A stretch of DNA of 64,000 nucleotides from Aquarana catesbeiana (Eukaryota; Chordata; Amphibia; Anura; Ranidae): contig NC_133329.1 in assembly GCF_042186555.1 (NCBI RefSeq), forward strand, positions 190,561,206 to 190,625,205, written 5' to 3'. This document shows, piece by piece, positions 21,243 to 32,860 of this stretch. The first letter of the stretch is position 1; every line of letters starts with the position of its first letter. The notes below the pieces were generated by a model. The model worked only from the letters and a program-made list of their open reading frames with translations. It did not search any database and had not been told where the DNA came from. The position numbers and the translations under genes were made by a program.

Positions 21243-22520
21243 AAACCCATAGTAGTTCCTGAAATGAATGATACTTTTCAGTGACCTGCGGTTAGGTAAG
21301 GGGGCTCATGCAGTGCTATGCCCCCCTAAGGTGTGTCGTGATGCAGCCCGTGTAACTGGTGTACAGGCTGTGCATAAGCAGAATAAGGGGATGTATGGTT
21401 GGAGGGTGCATAAAGGCATCTAGGTGATGGTGTTGGGGAGGAGGTTGTGGCAGGGGATGTGGAATTGGCTTCCATTTAGAAAAAACCTGGGACAGTTGAG
21501 GCGTGGGCACTACTCCATTTAGTGTGTATAGCGTATCTTCTTTACACAGAGGAGCCCTTCCCCTGACTCTGCTCCTGTGAGGAGCCTTAGGTGTCACTAG
21601 GTTGTATTCATGCTATACTCAGGGAATGTCCAGGAGTATTGGGGGGGTGTTTGTCTGTCTATATCAAACGTGAGAATGTACTGTAACCCGTTCCATTGTG
21701 TAGGCTAGCGTCTGTGTGCGGGATCACAAGGGTCCCCAGTGTATGGCGGTATCCAGTGGCTGTTATATAGGGCAGTAACGAGCCCTAAGGATGGCGAGCA
21801 TTGTCCCCAATCCTGTAGTGAAGACCTCCAATAGCGGTACAAGCCCCCCCCCCCTCCCCACATGTAGCGGACCAGAGCACTGCAGTTTAGGTGGATTCTA
21901 CAACCCAACACTCCTGTAGGAGTGGAGATAAATGAAGCATCTGTCTGTAGTCCCTAAAAGAGTATTGAATCCCCCTTATGCAGGTATATATATCAATGGT
22001 TCACAACAGTTCCTCTAGAACTGCGCAGGAATGTATGCTGGAGCCTCTGTGCGATTGAGAACGAACGTTGTTCTCAGCTGGCGGGGAGGGGGGGGGGTGG
22101 TCTGCCACCGCTGTAGGTAGGAGTGAAACCAATCTGGCCCAACATGAGGGGAGAGGGAGTCATGGATCTGTTGCATTTTGAACTGAGGCCCTAGCATACA
22201 TCACCTTAAAGCATCACATTCTTCCACCATCCTGACACATTCTTGGTTTTTCAACAGAAGTTACCGTGAGGTAGTCCTTGCCAGTGTAGAGAGCTTACGC
22301 CCACTATGAAAGTCCTTGCCTTGTTGGTGGGGGTGCCCCTTGCATTCTACAGCAAGTGCCCTGCATTGGGGGGGGGCGGCTAGTAGGCACAGATGTGCGT
22401 TGCTCTGGTCAGCAGCAGTTTTCTCAATTATCCATAATGGGGTGTTGCCTAATAGCAGGGATTCCAGTGAAATGAAATGGGGCTGATGGAGGGTTCGTTG
22501 TTATCAGCAGGTATAGTCTG
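21243..22520. other. Interval without recognised gene
   Basis: Lies between the Tc1 element and the ORF1 fragment of the minus-strand LINE. It may be the ORF1-ORF2 spacer of that LINE plus other repeat sequence. Contains G and C homopolymers (21847-21858, 22085-22096, 22369-22376). Short frames only, no motif. Confidence 0.4.
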
Positions 22521-22529
22521 TCAGGTGGG

Positions 22530-23100
22530 TTGCATTGGGCCATCTAAGACAGTTATGGGGCTGCAGGCAAAGGAGAACAAATAAAAACGGTAAAACTCAT
22601 CTGTACCAAACCGCGCTTGCCGCAGCCAACAGTGAGGAGTCTCACGTGCTTCTTTTGTCAAACCATGCCCTTCGCGGATGCCATGACTCGGTGGGGCTGG
22701 AGCCCTGTTGGGAGCCTCTGATTGCGGCTTGAGGTCTTCTACCTGATAGAGAGCGTTGTCTGCAGAACCGGGTTTCTTGGGCATCCATGGGTTCTTCACG
22801 ACGTGTGTCTGGTCTTGAGGGGATGCGGCGGAATTCAGCATCCCAATTTGGGACGTCTATCATAGCAATGCCCAGGGTGTTGCAGAAGAGCTGAAGGTCC
22901 TCTGGAACCCTTAGTAACATCGTGCAGCCTTGTGTGGAGGCAGAGCGACAGAAGGGAAACTTCCACCTGTAGTGTATGCCCCTGGAGCGCAGGGTGTCTA
23001 GCAGGGGTTTCAGATCTCTTCGATGCTGAAGGTGATGCTGGATAGATCCTGGTAAATGTGTATATCTGCGCCCCCATGAGAAAGCTGTTATATGTTCCTA
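22530..23100 (-). pseudogene. LINE ORF1 C-terminal fragment (L1 ORF1p-like)
   Basis: Frames at 22835-23077, 22642-22920 and 22521-22841 together resemble the C-terminal domain of L1/Tx1 ORF1 proteins: I-Y-x-D-L-S-S-I-T, then K-P-L-L-D-T-L, then Y-R-W-x-F-P-F, in shifted frames. ORF1p is the RNA-binding chaperone of the LINE. The piece is probably the upstream part of the ORF2 fragment at 16820-19545, since orientation and order agree. It is cut at 23100 by another repeat. Confidence 0.65.
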
Positions 23101-23203
23101 GTTGGGGTGCACCATTTTTTTTGGTGCCGAAACCGTTACCGAAAATGAAAAATACACTAGGCCGAAAACCAATACCGAAACTTTTTTTTTAAAAATATTT
23201 TTA

Positions 23204-23356
23204 TACAGGAGATGGTCAGAGACTGGGCACATGGTACAGGAGATGGTCAGAGACTGGGCACATGGTACAGGAGATGGTCAGAGACTGGGCACATGGTACA
23301 GGACATGGTCAGAGACTGGGGAGGTACAGGACATGGTCAGAGACTGGGGACATGGT
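23204..23356 (+). repeat. 31-bp minisatellite, five copies
   Basis: Unit ACAGGAGATGGTCAGAGACT plus GGGCACATGGT, three exact copies then two variants (GACATGG, one shortened). Being 31 bp, the array cycles through all three frames and creates spurious open frames. Confidence 0.85.
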
Positions 23357-23562
23357 ACAGGAGATCAATGCAGCCTCACCAGTGTCCCCCAGTGCAGCCA
23401 GCCGGCCCGTGTCCCCCAGTGCAGCTGGCCCGCCCTCCCAGGGGAAGAGAGAGGAGAGCCGCCGTCTGGTTGATTAGAGCGCCGGGAACATAACAGCTTT
23501 CATTTCAATAGCGGTGTGTTCCTTGCTGCGCGCCGTCACATACAGCCCCTCTTTGTCTGGGC

Positions 23563-23619
23563 ACTTTGATAGACAGATCACCCGTCCAATCCTGGGATGG
23601 GTGATCTGTCTATCAAAGT
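23563..23619. repeat. Perfect 21-bp hairpin
   Basis: ACTTTGATAGACAGATCACC plus C is followed after 15 bp by its exact reverse complement. It lies inside GC-richer repeat sequence. Likely the centre or end of a DNA-transposon derivative. Confidence 0.75.
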
Positions 23620-24186
23620 TCCCCGGAGCCAGTATATTCTGGCTCAATCCCACTTTTTCGCAGAGAGAGCAGGAGCGGGTAGTGGAGGAATTCCGGGATG
23701 CAGTTCCCATGCTTGTGTAGCGATTCAGGGTGAAATGTGCCTCTTGTGTGGCTCTAAAGACCCGTGGCGGCAGGAGCTCTGGTCTTAAGCGGCCATCTTC
23801 CAGCGAATTCAAACCTCGCCCCTGGAGCTCCTCTTTAAATCCTACCAAAAGAAAGCGCTAAAAAAACCCCCAAAAAACATATGTATACAGTGTTGCATGA
23901 CCGTGTAATTGTCGTTCAAAGTACGACAGCACTGAAAGCTGAAAACACATCCACTCGCTCAAGTGTGAACCTAGCCTTATGTGGGAGGGTTTGTTTTAGA
24001 TGTATCGCCTTTTAACCATTATAAACAAAATCCTGCGAGCCACCGTGAACTAATTGCCTAAAGATTATCACTACTCAGCTGCAATAAACAATTATAAAAT
24101 AGTTGCTTCATAATCAAAGAATAATACTGAATAAAAACTGGAGTGCAATAAACACTATAAATCAAATAAACATGCTGAAATGCATC

Positions 24187-24188
<2 letters not shown>

Positions 24189-24228
<40 letters not shown>

Positions 24229-24229
24229 T
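24189..24229 (+). repeat. (GT)n(AT)n microsatellite
   Basis: About twelve GT units followed by about nine AT units. Confidence 0.9.
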
Positions 24230-24239
24230 TAACCAAAGT

Positions 24240-24900
24240 GCCACACAACATAAGTGAAGTCCTGTAAATAGTAGTACAAGTGGTAAATGTCCACTAATTA
24301 AAATTCAGTGTGCTTATAACTTCCTTTTGTGCTTAAAAACATGTCAAAGGTGTGATCCGGTGGCCCCCCCAGGTAATGTGCTAACCTCAGAGCGTGTGAC
24401 ACAGCTGCTACACAGTCAAAACACACTATTGAACCACAGCAGGGCTCAGTACAGATCACTGGGTCTCAGGCTCCAATGCGGTTTCCAAAAAGATATATAA
24501 GAAAAAACTTGATAGTGTGATATCGTTTAAAACTTTATTAATAACTGTAAAAAACACACTCCCCAAATGGGGTACTCACACTTTTAAGGTGCGTCAGTGC
24601 ACCGCTCTATAGAAGGCATTCAAACAGTACAATAATCTGGGGGTATGATGGGCGTCTCATCGCTAGCAGATAACTCTGCCGCTCGCTCCGTTCTGGCCCC
24701 TCCCCTACACGCGTTCGACACAGGGATCACGTGTCTTCATCACGGGGACTATGAAGACATGCACCGGGAATGTGACGTCATAAGGGAGCGGTGTCAGCGG
24801 ATGACCTCGGCCGGTGTCCACGCCCCATGCCAATATAAGTCGTTGCGCACCGCTCACCTGACATTACAGCGGGAGAGCGCTGTGTCGACATTGAAAGAAG
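24240..24900 (-). mobile_element. Retroposon-like repeat carrying a hammerhead-like motif
   Basis: Minus-strand order: CpG-rich head with a TGACGTCA (CRE-type) site at about 24774, hammerhead-like fold at 24701-24748, then about 170 bp further an AATAAA signal near 24535 and an A/T-rich tail. The same order of fold then polyadenylation signal recurs at 33.1, 37.2 and 50.1 kb. Boundaries are approximate. No open frame is convincing. Confidence 0.45.
24701..24748 (-). ncRNA. Hammerhead ribozyme-like motif 1 (degenerate)
   Basis: Minus strand: stem I UCCCC/GGGGA; core UGAUGA preceded by G instead of C3; stem II GACAC/GUGUC with a nine-base loop; then GAA (one A missing from GAAA) and CGCGU. Three helices fit the hammerhead layout, but the C3 and A changes should abolish or strongly reduce cleavage. 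Fold assigned by hand. Confidence 0.5.
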
Positions 24901-25077
24901 ACCGGAGGGAAGAAGACGACGGCGAAGACCGGGCCACCGATGGCAAAAGAGCCGAAGATAGCGGAGGAGCCCGGCAAAAGAAATGGAGACCGGGAGAAGA
25001 GGCTGGAGAGCGCGGAGAAGAAAGAGACCCTCGGAGCTGACAAACTACTTTAAAAACCTGTGTAGTGTTTTATTTTT

Positions 25078-25560
25078 GACACTTTTTTTTTTTTTTTTTT
25101 TCCCCCAGGTGAAAGGGTAAGGGTACGATGTACCCCATAGTCATTCGCATATGGTGGGGGGCCGGGATCTGGGGGCTCCCAGATTCCGATAAGCCTCCCG
25201 CCCGCAGACCTTGACAACCAACCGCCAGGGTTGTTGGAAAGAGGCCCTTGTCATCAACCTGGTGACAAGGTGCTTTGGGGTGGGGGGGCGCAGCGCCCTC
25301 CCCCCCGCCCCGAAGCACCTACCCCTATGTTGAGGGCATGCGGCCTGGTATAGTTCCGGGGGGGGGGGGGGGCGCGCGCTCAGATAGGCTGCGTGCTCAG
25401 ATAAGGGTTTGGTAAGGATTTTGGGGGGGCCCCCACGCCGTTTTTTCGGCGAAGGGGGTTCCCCTTAAAATCCATACCAGACTGAAGATCCTGGTATTGT
25501 TTGAGGGGGGAACCCCCACGCCAATTTTTTTTTCATTTTGGCGAGGGTTCCCCTTCATCC
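25078..25560 (+). repeat. GC-rich interspersed repeat with long G runs
   Basis: Begins after a T-run (25083-25102) with CCCCCAGGTGAAAGGGTAAG and continues through C/G-rich text including a 16-G run near 25360. No stop-free frame of interest. The style matches abundant frog repeats but I cannot name the family. Confidence 0.5.
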
Positions 25561-26865
25561 TCAGCACACAAGTCGCACCGCAAGTCGGATCATGATGATC
25601 CGACTTGCATTGCGACTTCTATTCAAATCAGTGGGCTCCCATAGGGAACCATTGATTTTGAATAGAGGCAGAGAAACTCGGTTAAAAGCTAGCGCTGCTA
25701 AACGTGCATTGAAGGCAATGCAAAAAGCTGATAAAATCGTGTTTTTAAAGCAGCGTTTTCCTACCAGCAATCCGACATTCAGAACGGCTGTTTATGAGCT
25801 CCAGTGTGCATGGAGCCTTATTAGCCAAGCTAGCAGATGAACTTTTTATTACATATAAAGAGACAATTGCTTTCAGCATGGCTGGGGGTGAGCTTTTCTG
25901 GTTTACTGTAAAACTTTATTAATAAATACACTGGAGAGAAAATCTAAACGTGCACATTGTAGGGCAATATTGAATCATGTTTTCTTCGGTAAGCAAAAAT
26001 GGATCCTACGATAATGCTCAACCTGTCTGAGAGGGTGAGTATGGGAACATCCAATGGCAGAGAGATTGTGTGACCATATTATGACAACTGGTTGAGCTTT
26101 TACTGTACATAACACTGCCATGCAAGTTTTTAGTAAGAATTTATTGTTAACTGCTTTTTGAAATGTTAAGCACTTAACTGCCTAACAATATTTACCATAT
26201 AACAATTGCTTTTCTCCTTCTCAGATACAACACCTAATTCGGCACAAGAATCATCACAGTCCTCAGAAGGTATTACTTTTTTGTGTACATTTCGTATACC
26301 AAATGTAAAATACTTGATTTTTGTTTCATACCTCAAGCCCTTTTCAGATTAGTGTCATCTCATCAATTCTAGCATACCAGGGCTGCTGCCTAGTAGGTGG
26401 ATCAGTTTGCGGTTTCCTCAGGTTTTCAAATTGCAGAAAGCAGAGTATGCACAGAGTACGTAAGCGCAGAGAGCGCAGAGTGCCCGTGTTTTTTTAATTT
26501 TTTTTTTATTTTATTGCTTTCACAAAGAATGATCAACATCCCTTGTGAAAGCATGGACTGTGACAGTTCCTCATTTTGGAGAAATCTGGGGTCTATTAGA
26601 CCCCAAATCTCTCCTCTGGCCTCCAATGCAGCCTATCGGACACAGATCCTTTGCCAGGTAAGCAAAGAGCTGAAACAAAGTGATTTAATCCTCAGTTTTC
26701 TGGGGTCATAGAGAAAGAGGAACGTCAGTTCCTCTGTGTAGTGCTGTCGCCACCAGTCGCATGGCTCCTGTCTGCAGAAGTGATTGAAGGGAATCTCTTG
26801 CTGAAAATTTTCATACCAGGATGAGGCCTGCAGGTGCAGGCTTCATCCCAGTATAACCACTTCCT
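25561..26865. other. Non-coding interval with repeat fragments
   Basis: Contains a CGACTTG-rich MITE-like piece (25561-25825), then unremarkable AT-rich sequence. At 26813-26855 an inverted repeat (ATACCAGGATGAGGCCTGCA against its near complement) ends in TAACCACTTCC, resembling the end of a DNA-transposon repeat. No gene recognised. Confidence 0.4.
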
Positions 26866-27762
26866 TCCTGTATGACGTTATATGAAGTCCTTACGCTTGG
26901 CTTAAGTGAGGAAAAGAAGCAATTATCTCTTCATGACTGCATGTATGCAGGGTTAAATGAACCTAAGAGGCGAACATTTCCGGTCTATTCGGTCATTTTT
27001 GACACCGTTGCTAAGGAATGGCAAGATCCAGAGAGAAAACCCTTTTTTTCCAAAGCCCACAAAAGGCGCTTCCCTTTTGAGGAGGACCCTTCTACAGTGT
27101 GGAATAAGGTGCCCAGGTTGGATGCTGCATTTTCCCAGGTCTCAAGATCCACAGACCTGTCTTTTGAAGACATGGGGGTTCTGAAGGATCCAATGGACAA
27201 ACGCATAGATCTTTTGCTCAAGAGATCATGGCAATCAATCATGAGCAATTTAAAGCCAGCAATGGCCACAACATGTGTAGCCAGGAATCTGGAATACTGG
27301 GTGAACCAACTTAGATCACATATAGTGGCAGATTCCCCCAAGCAGGAGATCTTAGATTCCTACCCTGATATCTGCAGTTGCTTATATTGCGGATGCTTCG
27401 GCTGAAGCAATCAAAATGTCAGCTAGGTCTGCAGCTTTGACAAATGCTGCAAGAGCTTTATGGCTAAAAACCTGGCCAGGTGATACAGCTTCAAAGAGCA
27501 AGCTTTGTGGTATTCCCTTTTAAGGTGACCTTCTTTTTGGCCCTGACCTAGATAATATACTAGACAGAACTGCCGATAAAAAGAAGTCCTTCCCGGTCAA
27601 AAAGAAAAAGCAGACCCCAAAATGTCTTTTTCGACCTCAAAAAGCTCAAGAGCAGGACAGTAAGTTTCAAGGGAGGAGGAAAAATTGGTCCGCACAAAAA
27701 GCGAAGGGTAAAGGCGGAATTCTTTTCCGTCGTCCTTCACAGGCCGAGAAATCGCGATGACT
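26866..27762 (+). pseudogene. DIRS C gag-like remnant
   Basis: Strong residue-level match to the B gag domain: L-S-L-H-D, K-R-R-F-P-F, P-R-L-D-A-A-F-S-Q-V-S-R, F-E-D-M-G, N-L-K-P-A-M-A. A frameshift near 27367 leads into A-Y-I-A-D-A-S-A-E. A stop replaces Glu at about 27521 (P-F-stop-G-D against P-F-E-G-D in B). The Lys/Arg-rich tail ends at TGA near 27760. The N-terminal zinc ribbon and leader exon are lost. Confidence 0.88.
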
Positions 27763-29400
27763 CGTCCCTGCGGGTTGGCGGAAGATTACGAGAGTTTCTT
27801 CCGCAGTGGTCAGGGATAACTTCAAATGAGTTTATTCTGACCACTCTCTCGCAGGGCTATACTCTCGAGTTTTCCAGAAGCCCCCCAAGAAGGTTTCTGA
27901 TAACAGATACCCCTCGAGATCCAATAAGGGCCCTGGCCATGAAGTCCTCTCTTGAGGAACTGATGCAGCAGGGTGTAGTAATTCCAGTGCCACCAAAAGA
28001 AGGGCAGGAGGGGTTCTATTCTTATGTCTTCCTGGTAAAAAAACCAACAGGAAGATTTCGATTAATTCTCAATCTAAAGCCACTAAACGTAGCCATCAAA
28101 TACAGAAAGTTCAAGATGGACTCCATTTTCACTGTGAGAAATCTACTGACTCCAGGTTGCTTCATGGCATCAGTGGATTTAAAAGATGCATACCTGCATA
28201 TTCCAATCTCGTCCCAGTCCCAAAGGTATCTCAGGTTGGTGGTAAGGATGGAAGGCAGAATTCAGCATCTACAATTCAGAGCCTTACCCTTCGGGCTATC
28301 ATCCGCACCCCGAATTTTCACCAAGGTGATGGCAGAGGCCCTAGCTCCGCTTCGTCTTCAGGGAATCGCAGTAGTTCCTTATTTAGACGATCTGCTATTT
28401 TTCGCCCCCTCAAGAGGAATTGCAGAGCATGCAGCCATCTGGAGTCTCTCGGATGGATTCTAAATCTCCAAAGATCTTCCCTGAACATATCTCAGGAGAT
28501 TCAGTTTCTAGGGTATATAATAAATTCTGTAGCTCAAAAGATCTTTCTTCCTTCAGAAAAGAAGGAAAAAATCCAGGATACAGTGTCTTTACTGCAGACC
28601 AACCAGCAGCTGACGGTAAGGCGGTCATGTCAGCTCTGGGTGTTCTGACTTCGTCAATGTCGGCTGTTCAGTGGGCAAGACTACACTTCAGACATCTGCA
28701 GGCCTTTCTTCTGAGATCTTGGGATCACAATTTGGAATCCCTAGAATCAGAGTTAGATTCCAACCCAAGTGAAGAGGTCACTATGGTGGTGGAAGAGGCA
28801 GGATATCCTATCGGAGGGGTTAGTCTGGGCTTTTCCGATGGAAAAAAGGCTGACAACCAATGCCAGTTCCTTGGGTTGGATGGCCCACCTAGGAAAGGGT
28901 TTCACTCAGGGAAACTGGTCCAGGAAAGAGGCGACAAAGTCCTCAAACTGGAGAGAACTCAAGGCGATCGACTTGGCTCTGAAGTCATTTGCTCAGGGTC
29001 TTCAGGCTCAACATGTTCAAATACTAACAGAAAATGCCACGACTGTGGCTTATATAAACAGGCAGGGAGGTACAAAGAGCAAATTGCTGCAAGTACTAGC
29101 CATGAACATTCTTCTGTGGGCAGAAGGACACCTGCGGTCTCTATCAGCAGTCCACCTAAAGGGGTCTCTGAACAGGGTGGCGGATTTCCTGAGCAGGAAC
29201 CCCATTCAGGAAGCAGAATAGTCTATGAACCCAGAAGTTTTTGCTATGATTGCCGAAAAATGGGGGCTGCCAGAGGTGGACCTGTTCGCCCTTAAAGGAG
29301 AAAGCCCTGGTTCCGCAATTTTTTTTTTTCCCTAAACAATCACGACGGGTCACTAGGGACAGATGCTTTGGCGTATCCATGGAAATTCCATCTTTGCTAC
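27745..29400 (+). pseudogene. DIRS C reverse transcriptase / RNase H
   Basis: The RT N-terminus and catalytic region are open to 28463 with F-L-V-K-K-P-T-G-R-F-R, S-V-D-L-K-D-A-Y, L-P-F-G-L-S-S and Y-L-D-D-L-L-F. Two frame changes follow (near 28430 and 28610). RNase H is at 28769-29221 (K-R-L-T-T-N-A-S-S, where N replaces the first catalytic D; E-N-A-T-T-V-A-Y-I, where E replaces D; V-A-D-F-L-S-R). The D-L-F-A segment and a short Y-P-W-K-F-H-L-C-Y piece mark the start of the C-terminal extension, which is then deleted. Confidence 0.9.
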
Positions 29401-29402
29401 GG

Positions 29403-29808
29403 GGAGAAGGAGACTTGTTTCCACATGCTGGATGTCAGAAGGACTTTGTTATGTTACTTGGAAAGAACAAAGCTCTTTAGATGTTCAGATTCACTGTTTG
29501 TGCTATTTTCGGGCAACAGGAAAGGTTGCCAGGCTTCTAAGGTTTCTTTAGCTAGGTGGCTGAAACTATCCATTTCAGAGGCTTATTCGCATGCGGGTGT
29601 GTCTCCACCAGCAGGAATTTGTGCACCCTCAACAAGAGCACTAGCGGCCACTTAGGCAGAGAGAGTTGGTGCCACCCCTGAACAAATTTGCAAGGCGGCA
29701 ACATGGTCAAGTTTTCACACATTTGTGAAACATTACAGGCTGGACCTCGCATCTGCTAATGATCAGGCATTTGGCAAAATGGTCCTGCAAGCTGTTGTCC
29801 CGCCCTAA
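29403..29808 (+). pseudogene. DIRS C tyrosine recombinase, C-terminal half
   Basis: Starts at the residue block matching L-D-V-R-R-x-L-L in B and runs to L-Q-A-V-V-P-P and TAA (29806-29808). His-x2-Arg has become Pro-Ser-Thr-Arg (A-P-S-T-R-A-L), the tyrosine is kept in K-H-Y-R-L-D, and a TAG at 29653-29655 interrupts the frame. The N-terminal half with the first catalytic Arg is deleted. Confidence 0.88.
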
Positions 29809-29825
29809 GGTGGTAAGTCTCTGTT

Positions 29826-29910
29826 GTCTTTCAGGACAGCACCTTAGAGGATGCCTTGGGAAAAACCAAGTTAGACTTACCGGTAACTTGTTTTCCAGAA
29901 GTCTTTCAGG
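29826..29910 (+). repeat. DIRS C internal complementary region
   Basis: The right part (CAAGTTAGACTTACCGGTAA to AGAAGTCTTTCAGGACAGC) is the reverse complement of the right end at 30085-30137. The left part reads GTCTTTCAGGACAGCACCTT, the opposite sense to the corresponding part in A, B and D. The left end of C is missing, so the pairing cannot be checked directly. Confidence 0.8.
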
Positions 29911-30059
29911 ACAGCAACATCCCACCCTATTTGTATTTAATATACTATGCTGTGACTAACGTATGTGTTCCAGCCGGGGCCGGAGGTTTTCTCTACTTCA
30001 ACTGAGGTATGGTAGGGAGGTGCCTCCCTTTAAAGTCTGGAGGAAGAAGGTGTTTCCTA

Positions 30060-30140
30060 TGGTCCGGTGGGAGGAGTCACTATCTCTCAGGTGCTGTCCT
30101 GAAAGACTTCTGGAAAACAAGTTACCGGTAAGTCTAACTT
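30060..30140 (+). repeat. DIRS C right terminus
   Basis: GGTGCTGTCCTGAAAGACTT then CTGGAAAACAAGTTACCGGT and AAGTCTAACTTG. Same architecture as the right ends of A, B and D. Confidence 0.85.
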
Positions 30141-31112
30141 GTTTGTTATTTTTAAGAAAAAACAAAAAAAAAACAAAAAAAAAGTTATGCTCTGGAAAAG
30201 CATGGATCAGCCCTGATCCTCCTCTTCTTGGGTTCCCCGTCAGCTCCTCCCCTCGCCACGGGCCCTCCTAGCTCGCTCCTGAGCCGCTTTTATGCATCCA
30301 CAAATCACAGCATGGCCTGCCTATGCTCCATCCTCACCGGCTGTGATTGACCTAAGCCAATGAGTGGTGAGAGAGCTGAAAGAGCCTTGGCTTTTGTGCA
30401 CATTGCTGGATTGAGATTGGGCTCAGGTGAGTATAAGGCAGTGCTGGTGGATGTAGCTGCCCTCCGGTAGTTTTCATAGAATGCATGAGGGTAAAAACCT
30501 GCTTTTAGAAATGCGCACCACTTTTGTGAAATATCGGGGTTCTAAATCAGACTTTGTCTCACTTTTGAGCCTGACACAGATTCACAATCATCTCTACGCT
30601 AAGTAAACAGGAGCGCTTTTTGTACAGAGGCTTCCTCTTCATTCACAAGCTGAAAGCATTGTAAACCATGTTTACTATGCTTCAATTATGAATGAACACA
30701 GTGAGTTATCAGTACCAAGGGGGGGTGCCAAGACTGGTGCTGCAGGGTGAGAGGATCGAGGACAGGGGGGGGGGGGTTTATTGTCGGGAGGGGGGTTGGC
30801 GTTGAGGGTGTGGGAAGTTGTTTGAGCTGCGTGGGGAGAGAAGGAAATGGGCGAGGACCCAAGACTGTAAACGGCACTGGTAGAAGCAGAGGTCTGATCC
30901 TCTAGTTCAAAGTGGTGGGCAAGGCAATGATAAAATGCTATTTCTGTGTATGTGCTGAAAAATCCAGTTTATTATGGTTATGTCCTTCACTGAGCACATT
31001 AAAGTGTATTTAAACTGAAACAAAATATATATGTACATAATGTGAACTGGAGGTGCTTGGCTTTCCTGATGGGTGCATTTGTCAAATGAGTCCATGTCAG
31101 TACTTTGGTTTA
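30141..31112. other. No recognised feature
   Basis: A-rich tract just after element C (30156-30183), then mixed sequence with a short G-rich tract (30763-30776). No gene or clear repeat ends found. Confidence 0.4.
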
Positions 31113-31350
31113 AGGCTGTATTCACACTACATCGTTTAGAATCGGGTCTGCCGTGATAAATCGTGCTGCAATCGCAGCCAAAAATTTTTCAAAAACTACT
31201 TTTGGGCGACAATTGCAGCAGACCCGCACCGCGATTTGAGTTGTCCTTCAAATGAATGGAATCTCGAATGCATGTCACGTGTTTTGTCATTCACACCTTT
31301 GTGCTGCAAATCTTCCCCCAATTCAAAGTGTTGTAGTGTGAATGCAGCCT
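31113..31350. mobile_element. MITE with 18-bp inverted ends
   Basis: AGGCTGTATTCACACTAC at the left and GTAGTGTGAATGCAGCCT at the right, nearly perfect inverted repeats around a 200-bp AT-rich core. No transposase. Confidence 0.7.
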
Positions 31351-32465
31351 TTGGGCGTGGCAGCCCATTTAAAAAAATGTCTTTTTACAAGGTTTCCCAC
31401 AGGTTTCAGCTTCACAAAGTAACAGGTAATGTACAATGCTAGCCCACCTGGCTACGTTGAGCAGCTCTGCTGCTGTTGACATTGGTACTTAAGGCTCCCT
31501 TAGCCTCTAGGTAGAGAGTCTCCTGATACCCCAGGCGCTCACTCCTCCAAGACTAGTTCAGAGACTTCTAGAAAATCTGAATCTAGTGCCCTGTTGTGTG
31601 TTCATCTTCATAACTTAGTGAGTTGATGGTATTGGTAGTTTCCAAATAAGATTATTAACTGTAAATGTAGCAAAAATAGCCAGTACACAACCTTTCTGAC
31701 ATTAAGGTTCCGTTCACACCTGAGTGCATTGTTTTAGGCAGAAAGTCATGCGATTTTTGCACAGGTCAAAAGGTCACCAATGTAAAAGAATGAAAAACTC
31801 CTGTAATCTGCCAAAAAAGAAGATCCTGTACTTTTTTGAGCAACGGGCGTTTTGCTTTAGGTGACAGAACGCTCAGATGTGAACAGGGACCATTGAAATT
31901 TAATGGGATTTCTCTTGTTGGGTGTTTTTAGAGCTTGAGGCTTAGTCATTTTGCCCTTTGCATGGTGTGTGCTTGAAGCTGATTTGAAATAGTCTAATGG
32001 AATAAATATCTGTTGGCATATGTATTTGACAATGTCAAATTTTTTTTGATTTCTTCTAGGTTCCAATGCTGCTATAGGCATGGAGATTTCTGAACCTGTT
32101 GGTAAGTAATTACATGGCTAGTACAATGCAAGTTGTTTGTATTTTGTGTGTGTATTCTAGGGACTGTAGTAATTTTTATATTGACTATATAAAAAGTGTT
32201 CATCAGAGACATTTCTTAACTCTGTAGCATGGATAGAGGAATCTGATTCTATGTGTATGGCCATCATAAGGAGTAGCGTGTGTGTGCATGTGTGCTTTGG
32301 ACAGCATACTGGGGAAAGTCAAATGTGTCCTAAAATGCACAATCCTGGTCTAATCAGTGGGAAACAATTTTGCGCCTCTCCTTCTGCAGAAGTAGCGAAT
32401 GGGCAACCAATATTGTGAACAGACCTCAAAGATCACATAAAGTTAAATGACAAATTATATTAAAG
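31351..32465. other. Non-coding interval
   Basis: Contains a MITE-like piece beginning AAGGTTCCGTTCACACCTGA near 31706 but no convincing partner end. Otherwise unremarkable AT-rich sequence without open frames of note. Confidence 0.35.
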
Positions 32466-32860
32466 GTTTAAATATAGCGCTGGCAATTTATGCAGCGCTT
32501 TACATTCAGATTGTATGTTCACATCAGTCCCTGCCCTCAAGGAGATTCCAATCCTAAGGTCCCTAACTTGTATTCATACAAAATCATACTAGGGTCAATT
32601 TAGACAGGATCCAGTTAATGATCAGGATAAGATGCCTTTGGCTGAAATATCCAAATGTAAGGATTACCATAGCTTTCCCTTCTTTAGACAGGATCCAATT
32701 AACCTATCAGTATGTCTTTGGAGTGTGGGAGGAAACCCATGCAAAGGAGGACATGCAAGCTCAAATCAGCTAGTAATGTGATTGGGATTCAAACCGACAA
32801 CTCTAGTGCTGCCAGGCAGAAGTGCTAACACTTAGCAACTGCGTTGCTCCTGGAAATCAC
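32466..32860 (-). mobile_element. tRNA-derived SINE (V-SINE/DANA-like)
   Basis: Read on the minus strand, the head has TTAGCACTTCTGCCTGGCAG and GGTTTGAATCCCAATCAC, the B-box region of a tRNA-type Pol III promoter. The body follows with GGTTTCCTCCCACACTCC and AAAGACATACTGATAGGTTA, text typical of widespread vertebrate tRNA-SINE bodies. No functional tRNA fold is expected. Family naming is from memory. Confidence 0.6.

Larger units (their letters stand above)
26866..30140 (+). mobile_element. DIRS-type element C, 5'-truncated and internally deleted
   Basis: Holds gag, RT, RNase H and recombinase pieces in order, then an internal complementary region (29826-29910) and a right terminus with TTACCGGTAAGTCTAACTTG. 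There is no left terminal repeat: similarity starts abruptly inside gag at about 26866. About 750 bp are missing between the RNase H extension and the recombinase C-terminus compared with B. It belongs to a family related to, but distinct from, B. Confidence 0.9.

Noticed and set aside
23102..23493. Overlapping frames of 71-123 codons
   Set aside because: Generated by the 31-bp minisatellite at 23204-23356.
24645..25040. 131-codon frame with a charged Glu/Arg/Lys tail
   Set aside because: Lies in the CpG-rich head of a repeat; composition is due to GAAGACGG-type purine-rich text and no family match is apparent.
32466..32860. Functional tRNA gene
   Set aside because: Only B-box-like text is kept and no cloverleaf forms; the flanking body identifies a SINE.
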